Shown here: in pieces, positions 18,890 to 29,249 of the stretch
How positions within the stretch are numbered: the stretch's first letter is position 1
Layout: every line of letters begins with the position of its first letter
Assembly: GCF_000498475.1 (NCBI RefSeq)
Contig: NZ_AVBI01000012.1
Span: 372,001-436,000, forward strand
Direction of reading: 5' to 3'
From: Flavobacterium cauense R2A-7
GTDB taxonomy: Bacteria; Bacteroidota; Bacteroidia; Flavobacteriales; Flavobacteriaceae
DNA: 64,000 bases
The notes under the pieces: model-generated
Seen by the model: only the letters and a program-made list of their open reading frames with translations
What the model was told of the DNA's origin: nothing
Databases searched by the model: none
Made by a program: the position numbers and the translations under genes

Positions 18890-19264
18890 TTATTTAGTTG
18901 CTTTTTTCTTGTTAGCAACAGTTTTTCTTTTACCTTTTCTTGTTCTGGAATTGTTCTTAGTTCTTTGTCCTCTTAACGGAAGACCAGATCTGTGACGGAT
19001 TCCTCTGTAACATCCGATATCCATTAAACGTTTGATGTTTAATGAAATTTCAGAACGCAATTCACCTTCAATTTTGAAATAAGAAACAGCATCACGGATT
19101 GCTCCGATCTCGTCATCATTCCAGTCTTGAACTTTTTTATCTTCGCTAACGTTAGCTTTTGCTAAGATATCTTTCGCTCTGCTACTACCAATTCCGAAGA
19201 TATAGGTTAAAGCAATAACTCCTCTTTTGTTTTTTGGGATATCTACCCCTGCTATTCTTGCCAT
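18890..19264 (-). CDS. rpsM: 30S ribosomal protein S13
   Basis: A 124-residue head protein that contacts tRNA and the 50S subunit. [15 protein letters not shown] starts the protein, with a helix-hairpin-helix ([10 protein letters not shown]) and the [19 protein letters not shown] motif near the basic C-terminus. Two bases separate it from rpmJ. Confidence 0.99.
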   Translation of the reverse strand: MARIAGVDIPKNKRGVIALTYIFGIGSSRAKDILAKANVSEDKKVQDWNDDEIGAIRDAVSYFKIEGELRSEISLNIKRLMDIGCYRGIRHRSGLPLRGQRTKNNSRTRKGKRKTVANKKKATK

Positions 19265-19266
19265 AA

Positions 19267-19383
19267 TTATCCTTGTCTTTGTTTAAATCTAGGATTCTTT
19301 TTGTTTATAACGTATAATCTTCCTTTTCTACGCACGATAATGCACTCGGCACTTCTTTTTTTAACTGATGCTCTTACTTTCAT
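19267..19383 (-). CDS. rpmJ: 50S ribosomal protein L36
   Basis: A 38-residue protein read by translating the minus strand from ATG at 19383: it begins [14 protein letters not shown] and ends NPRFKQRQG before TAA. Position between infA and rpsM is the standard one. Only one cysteine is present and no histidine, so the Cys3-His zinc site of typical L36 is missing; this is the zinc-independent form. Confidence 0.96.
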
Positions 19384-19394
19384 TTTAATAGCCT

Positions 19395-19610
19395 TTAGTA
19401 TCTATAAGTAATTCTTGCTTTTGACAAATCGTAAGGGCTCATTTCCAATTTCACTTTATCACCAGGTAATAATTTGATGTAATGCATTCGCATTTTACCG
19501 GAAATATGAGCAATTACTATATGTCCATTTTCTAATTCTACACGGAACATCGCATTTGACAATGCTTCAATGATTGATCCGTCTTGTTCTATTGCTGATT
19601 GTTTTGCCAT
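19395..19610 (-). CDS. infA: translation initiation factor IF-1
   Basis: A 71-residue single OB-fold factor that occupies the 30S A site during initiation. Motifs [20 protein letters not shown] and [21 protein letters not shown] are clear. It begins 5 bp after secY and is followed by rpmJ. map, often found between secY and infA, is absent here. Confidence 0.99.
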   Translation of the reverse strand: MAKQSAIEQDGSIIEALSNAMFRVELENGHIVIAHISGKMRMHYIKLLPGDKVKLEMSPYDLSKARITYRY

Positions 19611-19615
19611 AAAAA

Positions 19616-20962
19616 TTAAGCTACTGCTTTTCTGTTCTTACCGCTTTTCATCAATCCGTCATAATGCTTATTCAGTAAATACGAATTGATTTGCTGAATA
19701 GTATCAATTGCAACTCCCACCATAATTAACAATGATGTTCCGCCATAAAACATTGCCCATCCTTGTTGAACTCCAATCAGACTTACCGCAATAGCTGGGA
19801 ACACAGCAATCAAAGCAAGGAATAAAGAGCCCGGAAAGGTTAGTAATGACATGATTTTATCAAGATAATCACCTGTTTCCACACCCGGTTTTACACCTGG
19901 AATAAAACCTCCGCTACGCTTTAAATCGTCGGCCATTTTATTGGTAGGTACCGTAATCGCGGTGTAAAAGTAAGTAAAAATTATGATTAACAAAGCAAAA
20001 ACTAAATTATACTGCCATCCAAAGATGTTTTGGAAGCTGGTAGTAATAGTCTGAGCGGCGTCTGAAGTAGACAAACCAGCTACTGCAGCAGGAATAAACA
20101 TAATTGCCTGTGCAAAGATAATCGGCATAACTCCGGAAGCATTCAGCTTTAACGGAATCCACTGTCTGTTACCTCCCATTGCATCCTGTTCGAAATCACC
20201 CGCTGTAGTACGTCTTGCGTACTGAACCGGTATTTTTCTAACAGCCATAGTCAATAAGATACAAGCAATAATGATTAACAACCAAATGATTACCTCTATA
20301 ACAATTAACATAGGTCCTCCGTTGTTTTCTGATACACGGGAAGAGAATTCCTGAATGAATGCCTGCGGCAAACGCGCTAAGATTCCAACCATAATCAACA
20401 ACGAAATTCCGTTTCCGATTCCTTTATCAGTGATTTTTTCTCCCAACCACATTGCAAATATTGTCCCTGTAGTTAAAATAATTACAGAAGAGAATAAGAA
20501 TGAGAAGGAACTGAATCCTAATAAGAATGCATCACCCGGTAATTGCTTGTACAGGTTATAGATATAACCAGGACCCTGCAATAAGGTAATACCGATTGTT
20601 AACCATCTTGTGATTTGGTTAATTTTCTTTCTACCACTTTCTCCGTCTTTTTGCAATTTTTGCAAATAAGGGATAGCAATACCCATTAATTGCACTACGA
20701 TAGACGCAGAAATATATGGCATGATACCCAATGCAAATACAGATGCTTGCGAAAACGCACCACCTGTAAATACATTGATTAACCATCCTATACCTTGATC
20801 AGTTTGAGTCGATAAATTTTGCAATTTAGTAGCGTCAATCCCTGGTAAAGTTACCTGAGCACCGAAACGGTACACAACCAACATTCCTAAAGTAATTAAA
20901 ATTTTATTTTTTAATTCTTCTATTTTCCAAACATTGACAAACGATTCTATAAACTTCTTCAT
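19616..20962 (-). CDS. secY: preprotein translocase subunit SecY
   Basis: A 448-residue channel of the Sec translocon with ten membrane helices. The plug region ([14 protein letters not shown]), the cytosolic loops ([16 protein letters not shown]) and [10 protein letters not shown] are family-typical. It lies between rplO and infA as in other Bacteroidetes spc clusters. adk, the neighbour in E. coli-type maps of other phyla, is at 59.7 kb instead. Confidence 0.98.
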   Translation of the reverse strand: MKKFIESFVNVWKIEELKNKILITLGMLVVYRFGAQVTLPGIDATKLQNLSTQTDQGIGWLINVFTGGAFSQASVFALGIMPYISASIVVQLMGIAIPYLQKLQKDGESGRKKINQITRWLTIGITLLQGPGYIYNLYKQLPGDAFLLGFSSFSFLFSSVIILTTGTIFAMWLGEKITDKGIGNGISLLIMVGILARLPQAFIQEFSSRVSENNGGPMLIVIEVIIWLLIIIACILLTMAVRKIPVQYARRTTAGDFEQDAMGGNRQWIPLKLNASGVMPIIFAQAIMFIPAAVAGLSTSDAAQTITTSFQNIFGWQYNLVFALLIIIFTYFYTAITVPTNKMADDLKRSGGFIPGVKPGVETGDYLDKIMSLLTFPGSLFLALIAVFPAIAVSLIGVQQGWAMFYGGTSLLIMVGVAIDTIQQINSYLLNKHYDGLMKSGKNRKAVA

Positions 20963-20976
20963 CTTGGTATATTAGT

Positions 20977-21429
20977 TTATAAAGTTACAGCTTCTCCACC
21001 TGCAGCCTCGATAGCCGCTTTTGCAGTCGCAGTAAATTTGTGAGCAGTTACTTTTAATTTTGTTTTAAGCTCTCCTCCTCCTAATATCTTTACAAGCTCA
21101 TTTTTGGTTGCCAAACGGTTTTCTACTAATACTGCGAAATCCACAGTATCGGTAACAATTCCGTTATCCACAAGCAACTGTAATGCAGAAAGGTTTACCC
21201 CTTGATACGCTACACGGTTGATGTTTTTGAAACCAAACTTAGGTACACGTCTTTGAAGCGGCATCTGACCTCCTTCAAATCCAATCTTTTTAGAATAACC
21301 AGAACGAGATTTTGCTCCTTTGTGACCACGTGCAGCAGTACCACCTTTACCAGAACCTTCTCCTCTACCTAATCTTTTGTTTTGATTGTGAGTTGACCCT
21401 TCAGCCGGTTGTAAGTTACTTAAATTCAT
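20977..21429 (-). CDS. rplO: 50S ribosomal protein L15
   Basis: A 150-residue late-assembly protein. The extended N-terminus is Gly/Arg/Lys-rich (NKRLGRGEGSGKGGTAARG) and threads into 23S rRNA; the globular C-terminal domain carries GGGELKTKLKVTAHKFT. It is 14 bp from secY and 11 bp from rpmD. Confidence 0.99.
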   Translation of the reverse strand: MNLSNLQPAEGSTHNQNKRLGRGEGSGKGGTAARGHKGAKSRSGYSKKIGFEGGQMPLQRRVPKFGFKNINRVAYQGVNLSALQLLVDNGIVTDTVDFAVLVENRLATKNELVKILGGGELKTKLKVTAHKFTATAKAAIEAAGGEAVTL

Positions 21430-21440
21430 AACTATTAATG

Positions 21441-21623
21441 TTATTTAGTTTCTTCAACAGAAACCAAGTGTTTAACTTTATTTACCATTCCAAGGATAGC
21501 AGAATTTGCATCATGCTCTACAGTTTGTCCTAATCTTTTAAGACCCAAAGCCACCAATGTTCTCTTTTGAGTAAGAGGGCAGTTGATTTGACTTTTAACT
21601 TGTTTTACTATTATTTTTGCCAT
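21441..21623 (-). CDS. rpmD: 50S ribosomal protein L30
   Basis: A 60-residue protein of the L30/L7e fold: KIIVKQVKSQINCPLTQKRTL and the LGLKRLGQTVEH motif. It sits between rpsE and rplO, its standard position. Confidence 0.98.
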   Translation of the reverse strand: MAKIIVKQVKSQINCPLTQKRTLVALGLKRLGQTVEHDANSAILGMVNKVKHLVSVEETK

Positions 21624-21635
21624 AATTTCCTTGAA

Positions 21636-22160
21636 TTAACCTTTGAATACTTTTTCTAAAGAAATACCTCTTTGTTTTGCAACAGAATGCGCACTTCTCA
21701 TTTGTAATAAAGCATCGAAAGTAGCTTTAACAACATTGTGAGGGTTAGATGAACCTTGAGATTTCGACAATACGTCGTGAATACCTACAGACTCCAATAC
21801 CGAACGAACTGCACCACCGGCAATTACTCCTGTACCATGAGAAGCGGGCATCAACAATACTCTTGCTCCACCAAATTTACCTTTTTGTTCGTGAGGTACT
21901 GACTGACCACTTAAAGGAATTCTCACCAAGTTTTTCTTAGCATCTTCTACCGCTTTCGCAATTGCTTCAGAAACGTCTTTCGATTTTCCTAAACCGTGAC
22001 CTACAACACCGTTTTCATCACCTACCACTACAATTGCAGAAAAACCGAAAGCTCTACCACCTTTTGTAACTTTAGTAACACGATTCACACTAACCAAACG
22101 ATCTTTCAATTCAAGACCACTCGGTTTTACCAGTTCTACGTTTTTATAATTATGATACAT
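21636..22160 (-). CDS. rpsE: 30S ribosomal protein S5
   Basis: A 174-residue protein important for decoding fidelity. The N-terminal double-stranded RNA-binding fold holds [19 protein letters not shown] and [15 protein letters not shown]; the C-terminal domain has [16 protein letters not shown]. It follows rplR by 5 bp. Confidence 0.99.
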   Translation of the reverse strand: MYHNYKNVELVKPSGLELKDRLVSVNRVTKVTKGGRAFGFSAIVVVGDENGVVGHGLGKSKDVSEAIAKAVEDAKKNLVRIPLSGQSVPHEQKGKFGGARVLLMPASHGTGVIAGGAVRSVLESVGIHDVLSKSQGSSNPHNVVKATFDALLQMRSAHSVAKQRGISLEKVFKG

Positions 22161-22165
22161 AATTC

Positions 22166-22516
22166 TTAGAATTTAAGTCCAGCTTCTCTAGCGCCGTCAG
22201 CTAATGATTTAACACGTCCGTGGTATAAGTTTCCACCTCTGTCAAAAGTGATGGTTTCGATACCAGCTTTCAAAGCCTTCTCTGCGATTAGTTTCCCAAC
22301 TGATGCAGCCGTTTCTATTTTAGTTCCTTTAGTAATACCAGCTTCTCTTGAAGAGGCAGCAGCTAAAGTTACACCGTTTACGTCATCTATGATTTGCGCA
22401 TAGATTTCTTTGTTACTTCTGAATACAGACAAACGAGGTTTCGCAGCAGTTCCGCTAACGATTTTTCTAATTCTGTACTGTATTCTCTGTCTTCTATCAG
22501 ATTTTGTTAATGACAT
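22166..22516 (-). CDS. rplR: 50S ribosomal protein L18
   Basis: A 116-residue 5S rRNA-binding protein. [22 protein letters not shown] and [24 protein letters not shown] mark the family. It is 11 bp from rplF. Confidence 0.99.
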   Translation of the reverse strand: MSLTKSDRRQRIQYRIRKIVSGTAAKPRLSVFRSNKEIYAQIIDDVNGVTLAAASSREAGITKGTKIETAASVGKLIAEKALKAGIETITFDRGGNLYHGRVKSLADGAREAGLKF

Positions 22517-22527
22517 AGTCTTAGTTT

Positions 22528-23070
22528 TTAAGCTGATTTACCTGCTTTTCTTCTTAATACTTCACCCACAAACTTAACTCCTTTTCCTTTGTACGGCTCT
22601 GGCTTACGGAAACCTCTGATTTTCGCTGCAACTTGTCCTAAAAGTTGTTTGTCGTGTGACGCTAGTTTAATGATTGGGTTCTTACCTTTCTCAGAAACTG
22701 TTTCCACTTTTACTTCAGGAACCACTTCAAGAACGATATTGTGAGAGAAACCTAAAGCGATATCCAATTTTTGACCTTGGTTAGCCGCTCTATAACCTAC
22801 TCCCACTAATTCTAATTCTTTAGTGAAACCTTCGGAAACACCAACAATCATGTTGTTGATCAAAGCTCTGTATAAACCGTGTTTTGATCTGTGATCTTTT
22901 TGATCTGAAGATCTTTCCACGATTACCTGACCTTCTTCAAGTTTAACAGTTACATCTGAAAACTCTTGAGTTAGTTCTCCTAATTTACCTTTTACTGTAA
23001 CTACAGCATCTTTAACTTCTACAGTTACGCCTGCTGGAATTGCAATTGGATTTTTACCTATTCTTGACAT
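22528..23070 (-). CDS. rplF: 50S ribosomal protein L6
   Basis: A 180-residue protein of two repeated alpha/beta domains near the factor-binding region. [15 protein letters not shown] starts it and the C-terminal [15 protein letters not shown] is diagnostic. It follows rpsH by 15 bp. Confidence 0.99.
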   Translation of the reverse strand: MSRIGKNPIAIPAGVTVEVKDAVVTVKGKLGELTQEFSDVTVKLEEGQVIVERSSDQKDHRSKHGLYRALINNMIVGVSEGFTKELELVGVGYRAANQGQKLDIALGFSHNIVLEVVPEVKVETVSEKGKNPIIKLASHDKQLLGQVAAKIRGFRKPEPYKGKGVKFVGEVLRRKAGKSA

Positions 23071-23085
23071 TACTAAGTCTTTTTA

Positions 23086-23484
23086 TTAGTATACGTAACA
23101 AATAACTTCACCACCAACATTCAATTGCTTAGCTTGTTTTCCGGTCATCAATCCTTTTGATGTAGAAACAATAGCAATACCTAAACCATTTAAGATTCTA
23201 GGTAGTTTAGCAGCACCAGCGTACTTACGCAAACCTGGTTTACTAATTCTTTGGATATCTTTGATTACAGACTCTTTAGTTTCTTTGTCGTACTTAAGAG
23301 CAATTTTGATAGTTCCTTGAACAGAACTGTCATCGAATTTGTAACTCAAGATATATCCTTGATCGAATAAAATCTTTGTGATTTCTTTTTTTAAATTAGA
23401 AGCAGGAATCTCAACCACTTTGTGGTTAGCACGCACTGCATTTCTGATTCTTGTCAAAAAATCTGCAATAGGATCTGTATACAT
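23086..23484 (-). CDS. rpsH: 30S ribosomal protein S8
   Basis: A 132-residue primary 16S rRNA-binding protein. [16 protein letters not shown] marks the start; an upstream in-frame ATG at 23520 would add 12 residues encoded by the leader hairpin and is rejected. The C-terminus has the family motif [15 protein letters not shown]. In E. coli S8 autoregulates the spc operon. Here a promoter-like sequence and a hairpin sit in the 104-bp gap just before rpsH. Confidence 0.98.
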   Translation of the reverse strand: MYTDPIADFLTRIRNAVRANHKVVEIPASNLKKEITKILFDQGYILSYKFDDSSVQGTIKIALKYDKETKESVIKDIQRISKPGLRKYAGAAKLPRILNGLGIAIVSTSKGLMTGKQAKQLNVGGEVICYVY

Positions 23485-23509
23485 ATGTATAAAATTGCGA
23501 TTGTGGTTT

Positions 23510-23531
23510 TCGATAGGCACTCGCCTATCGA
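23510..23531 (-). promoter_or_regulatory. leader hairpin before rpsH
   Basis: Perfect 9-bp inverted repeat TCGATAGGC / GCCTATCGA with a 4-base loop, 26-47 bases upstream of the rpsH ATG and downstream of the predicted promoter, so it would form in the 5' leader. No T-run follows, so it is not a simple terminator. Confidence 0.6.
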
Positions 23532-23564
23532 ACCTTCAATCAATTAAAATTATTTTTTAGTTCG

Positions 23565-23595
23565 CAAAAGTAATAACTTATTACGAGATTACCAA
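23565..23595 (-). promoter_or_regulatory. internal promoter before rpsH (TTG-N20-TACTTTTG)
   Basis: Minus-strand TTG at 23595-23593 (inside the 3' end of rpsN), 20-base spacer and TACTTTTG at 23572-23565. The box continues GCG, the same as at the rplC promoter. It would split the ribosomal block between rpsN and rpsH. Confidence 0.5.
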
Positions 23596-23858
23596 GAAGC
23601 TTTTTTAACTCCTGGAATCAGTCCATTATTAGCCATTTCACGGAAAGTTACACGTGAAATACCGAATTGACGCATGTACCCTCTTGGTCTTCCTGTTAAT
23701 TTACAACGGTTGTGTAAACGAACTGGAGAAGCATTCTTTGGTAACTTTTGTAGGCCTTCATAATCTCCAGCTTCTAATAAAGCTTTTCTTTTTTCAGCAT
23801 ACTTGTCAACCATCGCTTGTCTTTTTACCTCGCGGGCTTTCATTGATTCTTTAGCCAT
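23589..23858 (-). CDS. rpsN: 30S ribosomal protein S14 (zinc-independent form)
   Basis: An 89-residue S14 of the long type without the CxxC zinc motif; only one cysteine occurs ([17 protein letters not shown]). The C-terminal [24 protein letters not shown] is diagnostic. It overlaps the proposed rpsH promoter at its 3' end and follows rplE by 3 bp. Confidence 0.98.
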   Translation of the reverse strand: MAKESMKAREVKRQAMVDKYAEKRKALLEAGDYEGLQKLPKNASPVRLHNRCKLTGRPRGYMRQFGISRVTFREMANNGLIPGVKKASW

Positions 23859-23861
23859 AAC

Positions 23862-24413
23862 TTAATTCTTTTTAAAAGGTAAACCTAATTGTGCTAATAA
23901 TGACTTCGCTTCTTTATCGGTGTCAGCAGAAGTTACAAACGTAATATCGAAACCAGAAATTTTGTTTACTTTATCAATATCAATTTCAGGGAAAATGATT
24001 TGCTCCAGTACACCTAAGTTATAGTTTCCTCTTCCGTCAAAACCAGTAGCTTTAATACCGCTGAAATCTCTTACTCGTGGTAAGGCAGAAGTAATCAAAC
24101 GATCTAAGAATTCATACATTCTTTCTCCACGTAATGTTACTTTAGCTCCAATCGGCATCCCTTTTCTCAATTTGAACGACGCAACGTCTTTCTTAGAGAT
24201 AGTAGCTACAGCTTTTTGACCTGTAATTTTTGTTAACTCTTCTACAGCGTGATCTACTAATTTCTTATCAGAAACAGCTGCACCAACACCACGGCTAATA
24301 ACGATCTTTTCAAGTTTAGGAACCTGCATCACGTTTTTGTAACCGTACTCTTCTGTAAGAGCAGCAATTACTCTGCTCTTATATTCTTCTTTTAGTCTAG
24401 GTATATAAGTCAT
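23862..24413 (-). CDS. rplE: 50S ribosomal protein L5
   Basis: A 183-residue 5S rRNA-binding protein that contacts P-site tRNA. Visible motifs are [42 protein letters not shown] and [11 protein letters not shown]. It starts 2 bp after rplX. Confidence 0.99.
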   Translation of the reverse strand: MTYIPRLKEEYKSRVIAALTEEYGYKNVMQVPKLEKIVISRGVGAAVSDKKLVDHAVEELTKITGQKAVATISKKDVASFKLRKGMPIGAKVTLRGERMYEFLDRLITSALPRVRDFSGIKATGFDGRGNYNLGVLEQIIFPEIDIDKVNKISGFDITFVTSADTDKEAKSLLAQLGLPFKKN

Positions 24414-24415
24414 GA

Positions 24416-24730
24416 CTATAATACTTGATTAGATTTTTTAGAAACTCTCACTTTCTTATCTCCTTCAACTTTAACCCCAACCTTAGTCGCTGACTTAGTT
24501 TTAGGATCAATTAAAGCGATGTTAGAAATATGGATAGGAGCTTCTTTTTTAACGATACCACCTTGAGGGTTTTTAGCACTTGGTTTTGTATGTTTCGAAA
24601 CCATGTTTACCCCTTCAACTACCGCTTTGTTTTTCTCGCGAAGAACACGTAAAATTTTACCTTCAGCACCTTTATGGTCACCTGCGATAACTTTTACCAC
24701 GTCTCCAGATTTTACTTTTAGCTTTATCAT
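24416..24730 (-). CDS. rplX: 50S ribosomal protein L24
   Basis: A 104-residue KOW-domain assembly-initiator protein: [21 protein letters not shown] at the start and [24 protein letters not shown] in the middle. Between rplN and rplE, standard order. Confidence 0.99.
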   Translation of the reverse strand: MIKLKVKSGDVVKVIAGDHKGAEGKILRVLREKNKAVVEGVNMVSKHTKPSAKNPQGGIVKKEAPIHISNIALIDPKTKSATKVGVKVEGDKKVRVSKKSNQVL

Positions 24731-24742
24731 TGTCTAAACGAA

Positions 24743-25111
24743 TTAAAGCACTTCTGGTGCTAATGATACAATTTTCATGAATTGTTTTTCACGAAGTTCT
24801 CTTGCTACAGGACCAAAAACACGAGTTCCTCTCATTTCACCAGCAGCATTTAACAATACGCATGCGTTATCGTCAAATCTGATGTATGAACCATCGGCTC
24901 TTCTCACTTCTTTTTTGGTACGTACAACAACTGCAGTAGAAACAGCACCTTTTTTAACGTTTCCGTTAGGTGTTGCATCTTTAATAGATACTACAATTTT
25001 ATCTCCAACAGAGGCATAACGACGTTTCGTTCCTCCTAAAACACGGATTGTAAGAACTTCTTTCGCTCCTGTGTTATCTGCTACTTTTAATCTCGATTCC
25101 TGTTGTACCAT
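24743..25111 (-). CDS. rplN: 50S ribosomal protein L14
   Basis: A 122-residue intersubunit-bridge protein. [19 protein letters not shown] and the [16 protein letters not shown] signature are present. It follows rpsQ by 2 bp. Confidence 0.99.
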
Positions 25112-25113
25112 AA

Positions 25114-25371
25114 TTACTTCGCTCTTTCAATGATTTCAACTAATCTCCAACATTTTGATTTTGATAAAGGTCGTGTTTCCATGATCTTTACTGTATCGCC
25201 AATATTGCAATCGTTTGTTTCGTCGTGCGCAACATATTTCTTAGTTTTTAACACGAACTTACCGTATAATGGGTGTTTTACTCTTCTAGTTTCAGAAACA
25301 ACAATAGATTTCTCCATTTTGTTGCTAGTAACTACACCAATTCTTTCTTTTCTTAAATTTCTTTTTTCCAT
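25114..25371 (-). CDS. rpsQ: 30S ribosomal protein S17
   Basis: An 85-residue OB-fold primary rRNA-binding protein. [16 protein letters not shown] and [20 protein letters not shown] are family signatures. It lies between rpmC and rplN. Confidence 0.99.
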   Translation of the reverse strand: MEKRNLRKERIGVVTSNKMEKSIVVSETRRVKHPLYGKFVLKTKKYVAHDETNDCNIGDTVKIMETRPLSKSKCWRLVEIIERAK

Positions 25372-25388
25372 CTTTCAGAAGAATACAA

Positions 25389-25580
25389 TTATAGTAACTC
25401 TCTTTTAGTTATCTCAGTCGCAACTCTAGCAATTGATCTTCTTACAGCTCTTAACTGTAATGGGTTCTCAATTGGAGAAATCGCGTGAGCGTTTTTTAGG
25501 TCGGCATATGTCTTCTTTAACTGACTAAGTTGTCCTTGTAACTCAGCTGCAGATAGATCTTTAATTTCTGATTGTTTCAT
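25389..25580 (-). CDS. rpmC: 50S ribosomal protein L29
   Basis: A 63-residue two-helix protein at the exit tunnel, with the conserved Leu-rich first helix (EIKDLSAAELQGQL) and a second helix ending RRSIARVATEITKREL. It follows rplP by 11 bp. Confidence 0.98.
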   Translation of the reverse strand: MKQSEIKDLSAAELQGQLSQLKKTYADLKNAHAISPIENPLQLRAVRRSIARVATEITKRELL

Positions 25581-25591
25581 AATAAAATTGA

Positions 25592-26011
25592 TTATGCTTC
25601 GAAATCTCTAGCAACGATAAACTTAGTTTTAACAGGCATCTTTTGTGCTGCAAGACGTAACGCCTCTTTTGCAACGGACAAAGGAACTCCTCCTACTTCA
25701 AACATAATTCTACCTGGTTTAACAACGGCTGCCCAGTATTCAACTGCACCTTTACCTTTACCCATACGTACCTCAAGAGGTTTCTTTGTGATAGGCTTGT
25801 CTGGAAATATTTTAATCCATAATTGACCTTCTCTTTTCATATAACGAGTTGCCGCGATACGTGCAGCTTCGATTTGACGAGAAGTAATAAAAGATGAATC
25901 TAAAGATTTAATACCAAACATTCCATTAGAAAGTTCATGTCCTCTTTGAGAAATGCCTTTCATTCTACCTTTTTGTACCTTACGGTATTTTGTTCTTTTA
26001 GGCTGTAACAT
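25592..26011 (-). CDS. rplP: 50S ribosomal protein L16
   Basis: A 139-residue protein at the A-site region of the large subunit. [19 protein letters not shown] starts it and the [19 protein letters not shown] motif is diagnostic. It follows rpsC by 18 bp. Confidence 0.99.
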   Translation of the reverse strand: MLQPKRTKYRKVQKGRMKGISQRGHELSNGMFGIKSLDSSFITSRQIEAARIAATRYMKREGQLWIKIFPDKPITKKPLEVRMGKGKGAVEYWAAVVKPGRIMFEVGGVPLSVAKEALRLAAQKMPVKTKFIVARDFEA

Positions 26012-26029
26012 TTTTCTTTAGTTTAAAAT

Positions 26030-26782
26030 TTACTTTCTTTTACGAGCGTCTGGTTTTCCTCCTTTGTTGAAAGGCTTGCGATCTCCTCTAGAAGAGTCAC
26101 CACCTTTACCTCCGGCTTGTTTTTTGTCCATACCAACAAGTGGAGAAAGATCTCTTTTACCATACACTTCGCCTTTCATGATCCACACTTTGATACCCAT
26201 TCTACCGTAAGTAGTATGTGCTTCTGCAAGTGAATAATCGATGTCAGCTCTGAAAGTTGATAGAGGAATACGTCCTTCTTTGAACATTTCTGAACGTGCC
26301 ATTTCAGCGCCGTTCAAACGACCAGAAATCATAACTTTGATACCTTCCGCGTTCATACGCATAGCAGCAGCAATAGCCATTTTAATTGCACGTCTGTAAG
26401 AAATACGACTTTCAATCTGACGAGCGATACTTGTACCTACTAAGTAAGCATCAAGTTCAGGTCTTTTGATTTCAAAGATGTTAATTTGAACCTCTTTGTC
26501 AGTAATTTTCTTAAGTTCTTCTTTTAACTTGTCTACCTCTTGGCCACCTTTCCCGATAATGATACCTGGTCTGGCAGTAGTGATAGTAACGGTTACAAGT
26601 TTCAAAGTTCTCTCGATGATTACTTTAGATACACTAGCTTTTGATAAACGAGCATGAATGTACTTTCTGATTTTGTGGTCTTCGGCAAGTTTATCACCGT
26701 AGTCATTTCCACCATACCAGTTAGAATCCCATCCTCTGATGATACCAAGGCGATTTCCGATTGGATTTGTCTTTTGTCCCAT
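26030..26782 (-). CDS. rpsC: 30S ribosomal protein S3
   Basis: A 250-residue head protein at the mRNA entry site. The N-terminal KH domain has [18 protein letters not shown]; the C-terminal domain has [15 protein letters not shown]. The last 30 or so residues are a Gly/Lys/Arg/Asp-rich tail ([18 protein letters not shown]), common in Bacteroidetes S3. Confidence 0.99.
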   Translation of the reverse strand: MGQKTNPIGNRLGIIRGWDSNWYGGNDYGDKLAEDHKIRKYIHARLSKASVSKVIIERTLKLVTVTITTARPGIIIGKGGQEVDKLKEELKKITDKEVQINIFEIKRPELDAYLVGTSIARQIESRISYRRAIKMAIAAAMRMNAEGIKVMISGRLNGAEMARSEMFKEGRIPLSTFRADIDYSLAEAHTTYGRMGIKVWIMKGEVYGKRDLSPLVGMDKKQAGGKGGDSSRGDRKPFNKGGKPDARKRK

Positions 26783-26787
26783 CTTTA

Positions 26788-27198
26788 TTAATTGCTTTGT
26801 GTGTTATTATTATCTCCAATCACGATTGTTACGTGGTTAGAACGTTTTCTGATTCTGTGTGCACGACCTTGTGGCGCTGGACGAAGTCTTTTCAACATCA
26901 TTCCACCATCAACTGTAATCGTTTTAACAAATAATCCTGCTTCTTCCATATTAGAATCTGCGTTCTTAGCTTGCCAGTTAGCAATTGCTGATAACAACAA
27001 TTTCTCTAATTTACGAGAAGCTTCTTTAGAACTGAATCTTAAGATGTTAAGTGCTTTTTCCACTTTCTGACCTCTTACTAAATCTGCAACTAAGCGCATT
27101 TTTCTAGGTGAAGTAGGGCAGTTATTCAATTTTGCAAAAGCAATAGACTTATTAGCCTCTTTTCTTGCATCAGCTGTTTCTCTTTTACGAACTCCCAT
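26788..27198 (-). CDS. rplV: 50S ribosomal protein L22
   Basis: A 136-residue protein whose hairpin lines the exit tunnel. [17 protein letters not shown] and the C-terminal [16 protein letters not shown] motif are clear. It lies between rpsS and rpsC with 5-6 bp spacers. Confidence 0.99.
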   Translation of the reverse strand: MGVRKRETADARKEANKSIAFAKLNNCPTSPRKMRLVADLVRGQKVEKALNILRFSSKEASRKLEKLLLSAIANWQAKNADSNMEEAGLFVKTITVDGGMMLKRLRPAPQGRAHRIRKRSNHVTIVIGDNNNTQSN

Positions 27199-27204
27199 AG
27201 CTTC

Positions 27205-27483
27205 TTATTTTTTACCTTTATTTTTTGCACCGGCATGACCTCTAAATGATCTTGTTGGTGAAAATTCTCCTAATTTATGACCTACCATGTTTTCTGTAAC
27301 GTAAACAGGTACAAATTGACGACCGTTGTGAACTGCGATAGTTTGTCCAACAAAATCCGGAGTAATCATTGAAGCTCTAGACCAAGTCTTTACCACTCCT
27401 TTGTTACCTTTTTCGATATTTTCCTGAACTTTTTTCTCTAACTTAAAGTGAACAAAAGGTCCTTTTTTTAATGAACGTGCCAT
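27205..27483 (-). CDS. rpsS: 30S ribosomal protein S19
   Basis: A 92-residue head protein. [19 protein letters not shown] and the C-terminal [16 protein letters not shown] are diagnostic. It follows rplB by 9 bp. Confidence 0.99.
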   Translation of the reverse strand: MARSLKKGPFVHFKLEKKVQENIEKGNKGVVKTWSRASMITPDFVGQTIAVHNGRQFVPVYVTENMVGHKLGEFSPTRSFRGHAGAKNKGKK

Positions 27484-27492
27484 ATCTACTTA

Positions 27493-28317
27493 TTATTTCT
27501 TTCTACGTTCTACGATATACTTATTACTCGGGTTAACTTTAGAACGAGTTCTATAGCCTTTAGCAGGTAAACCTTTTCTTGAACGTGGGTGACCTCCTGA
27601 AGAACGTCCTTCACCACCTCCCATTGGGTGATCAACAGGGTTCATTGCTACCGGTCTAGTTCTTGGTCTTCTACCTAACCATCTAGATCTACCAGCCTTA
27701 CCTGATACAACTAATTGGTGATCTGAGTTAGAAACTGCTCCAATTGTCGCTGAACAGGTCAACAAGATTAATCTTGTCTCGCCTGAAGGCATTTTGATTG
27801 TAGCATATTTTCCGTCTCTTGCCATTAACTGAGCGAAAGTTCCAGCTGAACGTGCGATAACCGCACCTTGACCTGGTCTTAATTCGATACAAGAAATAAC
27901 AGTACCTAGAGGAATTTTACTTAACGGTAAAGTATTACCAATTTCCGGTGCTGATTCAGGACCAGAAACTACAGTTTGTCCTACTTGTAAACCATTTTGC
28001 GCGATGATATACGTTTTAGCACCATCTGCATAGTGCAACAACGAAATAAACGCTGAACGGTTTGGATCGTATTCGATAGTTTTAACCGTAGCAGGAACTC
28101 CCACTTTAGTTCTTTTAAAATCAACTAAACGATACTTTTGCTTGTGACCACCACCCGTATAACGCATGGTCATCTTTCCTTGACTATTTCTACCTCCAGA
28201 GTTTTTTTTCGGTGCGATCAATGAACGCTCCGGCTTATCAGTTGTAATAGTGTCAAAGCTATTTACAACTCTAAAACGCTGACCCGGGGTAATAGGTTTT
28301 AATTTTCTAACTGACAT
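27493..28317 (-). CDS. rplB: 50S ribosomal protein L2
   Basis: A 274-residue primary 23S rRNA-binding protein near the peptidyl transferase centre. The zone with the functionally important histidine is [18 protein letters not shown], and the N-terminal [18 protein letters not shown] is typical. It follows rplW by 5 bp. Confidence 0.99.
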   Translation of the reverse strand: MSVRKLKPITPGQRFRVVNSFDTITTDKPERSLIAPKKNSGGRNSQGKMTMRYTGGGHKQKYRLVDFKRTKVGVPATVKTIEYDPNRSAFISLLHYADGAKTYIIAQNGLQVGQTVVSGPESAPEIGNTLPLSKIPLGTVISCIELRPGQGAVIARSAGTFAQLMARDGKYATIKMPSGETRLILLTCSATIGAVSNSDHQLVVSGKAGRSRWLGRRPRTRPVAMNPVDHPMGGGEGRSSGGHPRSRKGLPAKGYRTRSKVNPSNKYIVERRKK

Positions 28318-28322
28318 TTTTA

Positions 28323-28613
28323 TTAGATATTATTATAAAAATCTATTGTTTCACCTTCTTGTACTTGTACTACCGCTTTTTTGTAAGCATTAGTCTTTCC
28401 ACTGATTAAACCACTCTTAGTGTATTTAACCGATCTATCAGCTCTGTAATTCATTGTGTTTACAGCAACTACATTCACACCAAAAGCAGCTTCAACAGCA
28501 TTTTTGATTTGAATTTTGTTTGCGTTTTTAGCAACAACGAAACCAAAGCGGTTGAAAGTTTCTCCCTCTTTGGTAATTTTTTCAGTAATGATAGGTTTAA
28601 TTATGATACTCAT
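28323..28613 (-). CDS. rplW: 50S ribosomal protein L23
   Basis: A 96-residue exit-tunnel protein and docking site for trigger factor and [16 protein letters not shown] and [18 protein letters not shown] mark the family. Between rplD and rplB. Confidence 0.99.
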   Translation of the reverse strand: MSIIIKPIITEKITKEGETFNRFGFVVAKNANKIQIKNAVEAAFGVNVVAVNTMNYRADRSVKYTKSGLISGKTNAYKKAVVQVQEGETIDFYNNI

Positions 28614-28619
28614 GGCCTA

Positions 28620-29249
28620 TTATTTGCTTAAATTTTCTTCAATTCCTTCTAAAGATCCCTCTAAAAGCACCAAATTATTAGCATTTAAAATAGCGTAAGT
28701 ACTTAATTCAGAGGTAGTTACAACATTAGACGCTTTTAAATTTCGAGATGACAAATATACATTTTTATTTGAATCACCCAACACAAATAGAGATTTTTTG
28801 TTTTCTAACCCTAAAGCTTTCAATACGTTAATGAAATTTTTAGTGTTTGGAGTTTCAAATGTAAAGTCTTCAAGAACTACTAAATTGGATTCTTTCATCT
28901 TCATTGAGAAAGCTGATTTACGCGCTAATCTCTTTAAAGTTTTGTTCAATTTGAAAGAATAACTTCTTGGTCTTGGACCAAAAACTGTACCTCCACCTTT
29001 AAACAAAGGATTCTTAGCAGATCCTGCACGAGCAGTACCCGTTCCTTTTTGTTTTTTAATCTTACGTGTACTTCCCGCAACTTCAGCTCTTTCTTTAGCT
29101 TTGTGAGTACCTTGTCTTTGATTTGCTAAATATTGTTTAACATCAAGATAAACCGCATGATTATTTGGTTCAATTGCGAATACTGAATCAGAAAGTTGAA
29201 CTTTTCTCCCAGTATCTTTTCCGTTGATATCTAATACTTTTACTTCCAT
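28620..29249 (-). CDS. rplD: 50S ribosomal protein L4
   Basis: A 209-residue protein with a long exit-tunnel loop (KKQKGTGTARAGSAKNPLFKGGG region). In E. coli L4 also autoregulates the S10 operon. Start [14 protein letters not shown] at 29249 overlaps the rplC stop by one base (TAATG), indicating coupled translation; an upstream in-frame ATG at 29282 lies within rplC and is rejected. Confidence 0.98.
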   Translation of the reverse strand: MEVKVLDINGKDTGRKVQLSDSVFAIEPNNHAVYLDVKQYLANQRQGTHKAKERAEVAGSTRKIKKQKGTGTARAGSAKNPLFKGGGTVFGPRPRSYSFKLNKTLKRLARKSAFSMKMKESNLVVLEDFTFETPNTKNFINVLKALGLENKKSLFVLGDSNKNVYLSSRNLKASNVVTTSELSTYAILNANNLVLLEGSLEGIEENLSK

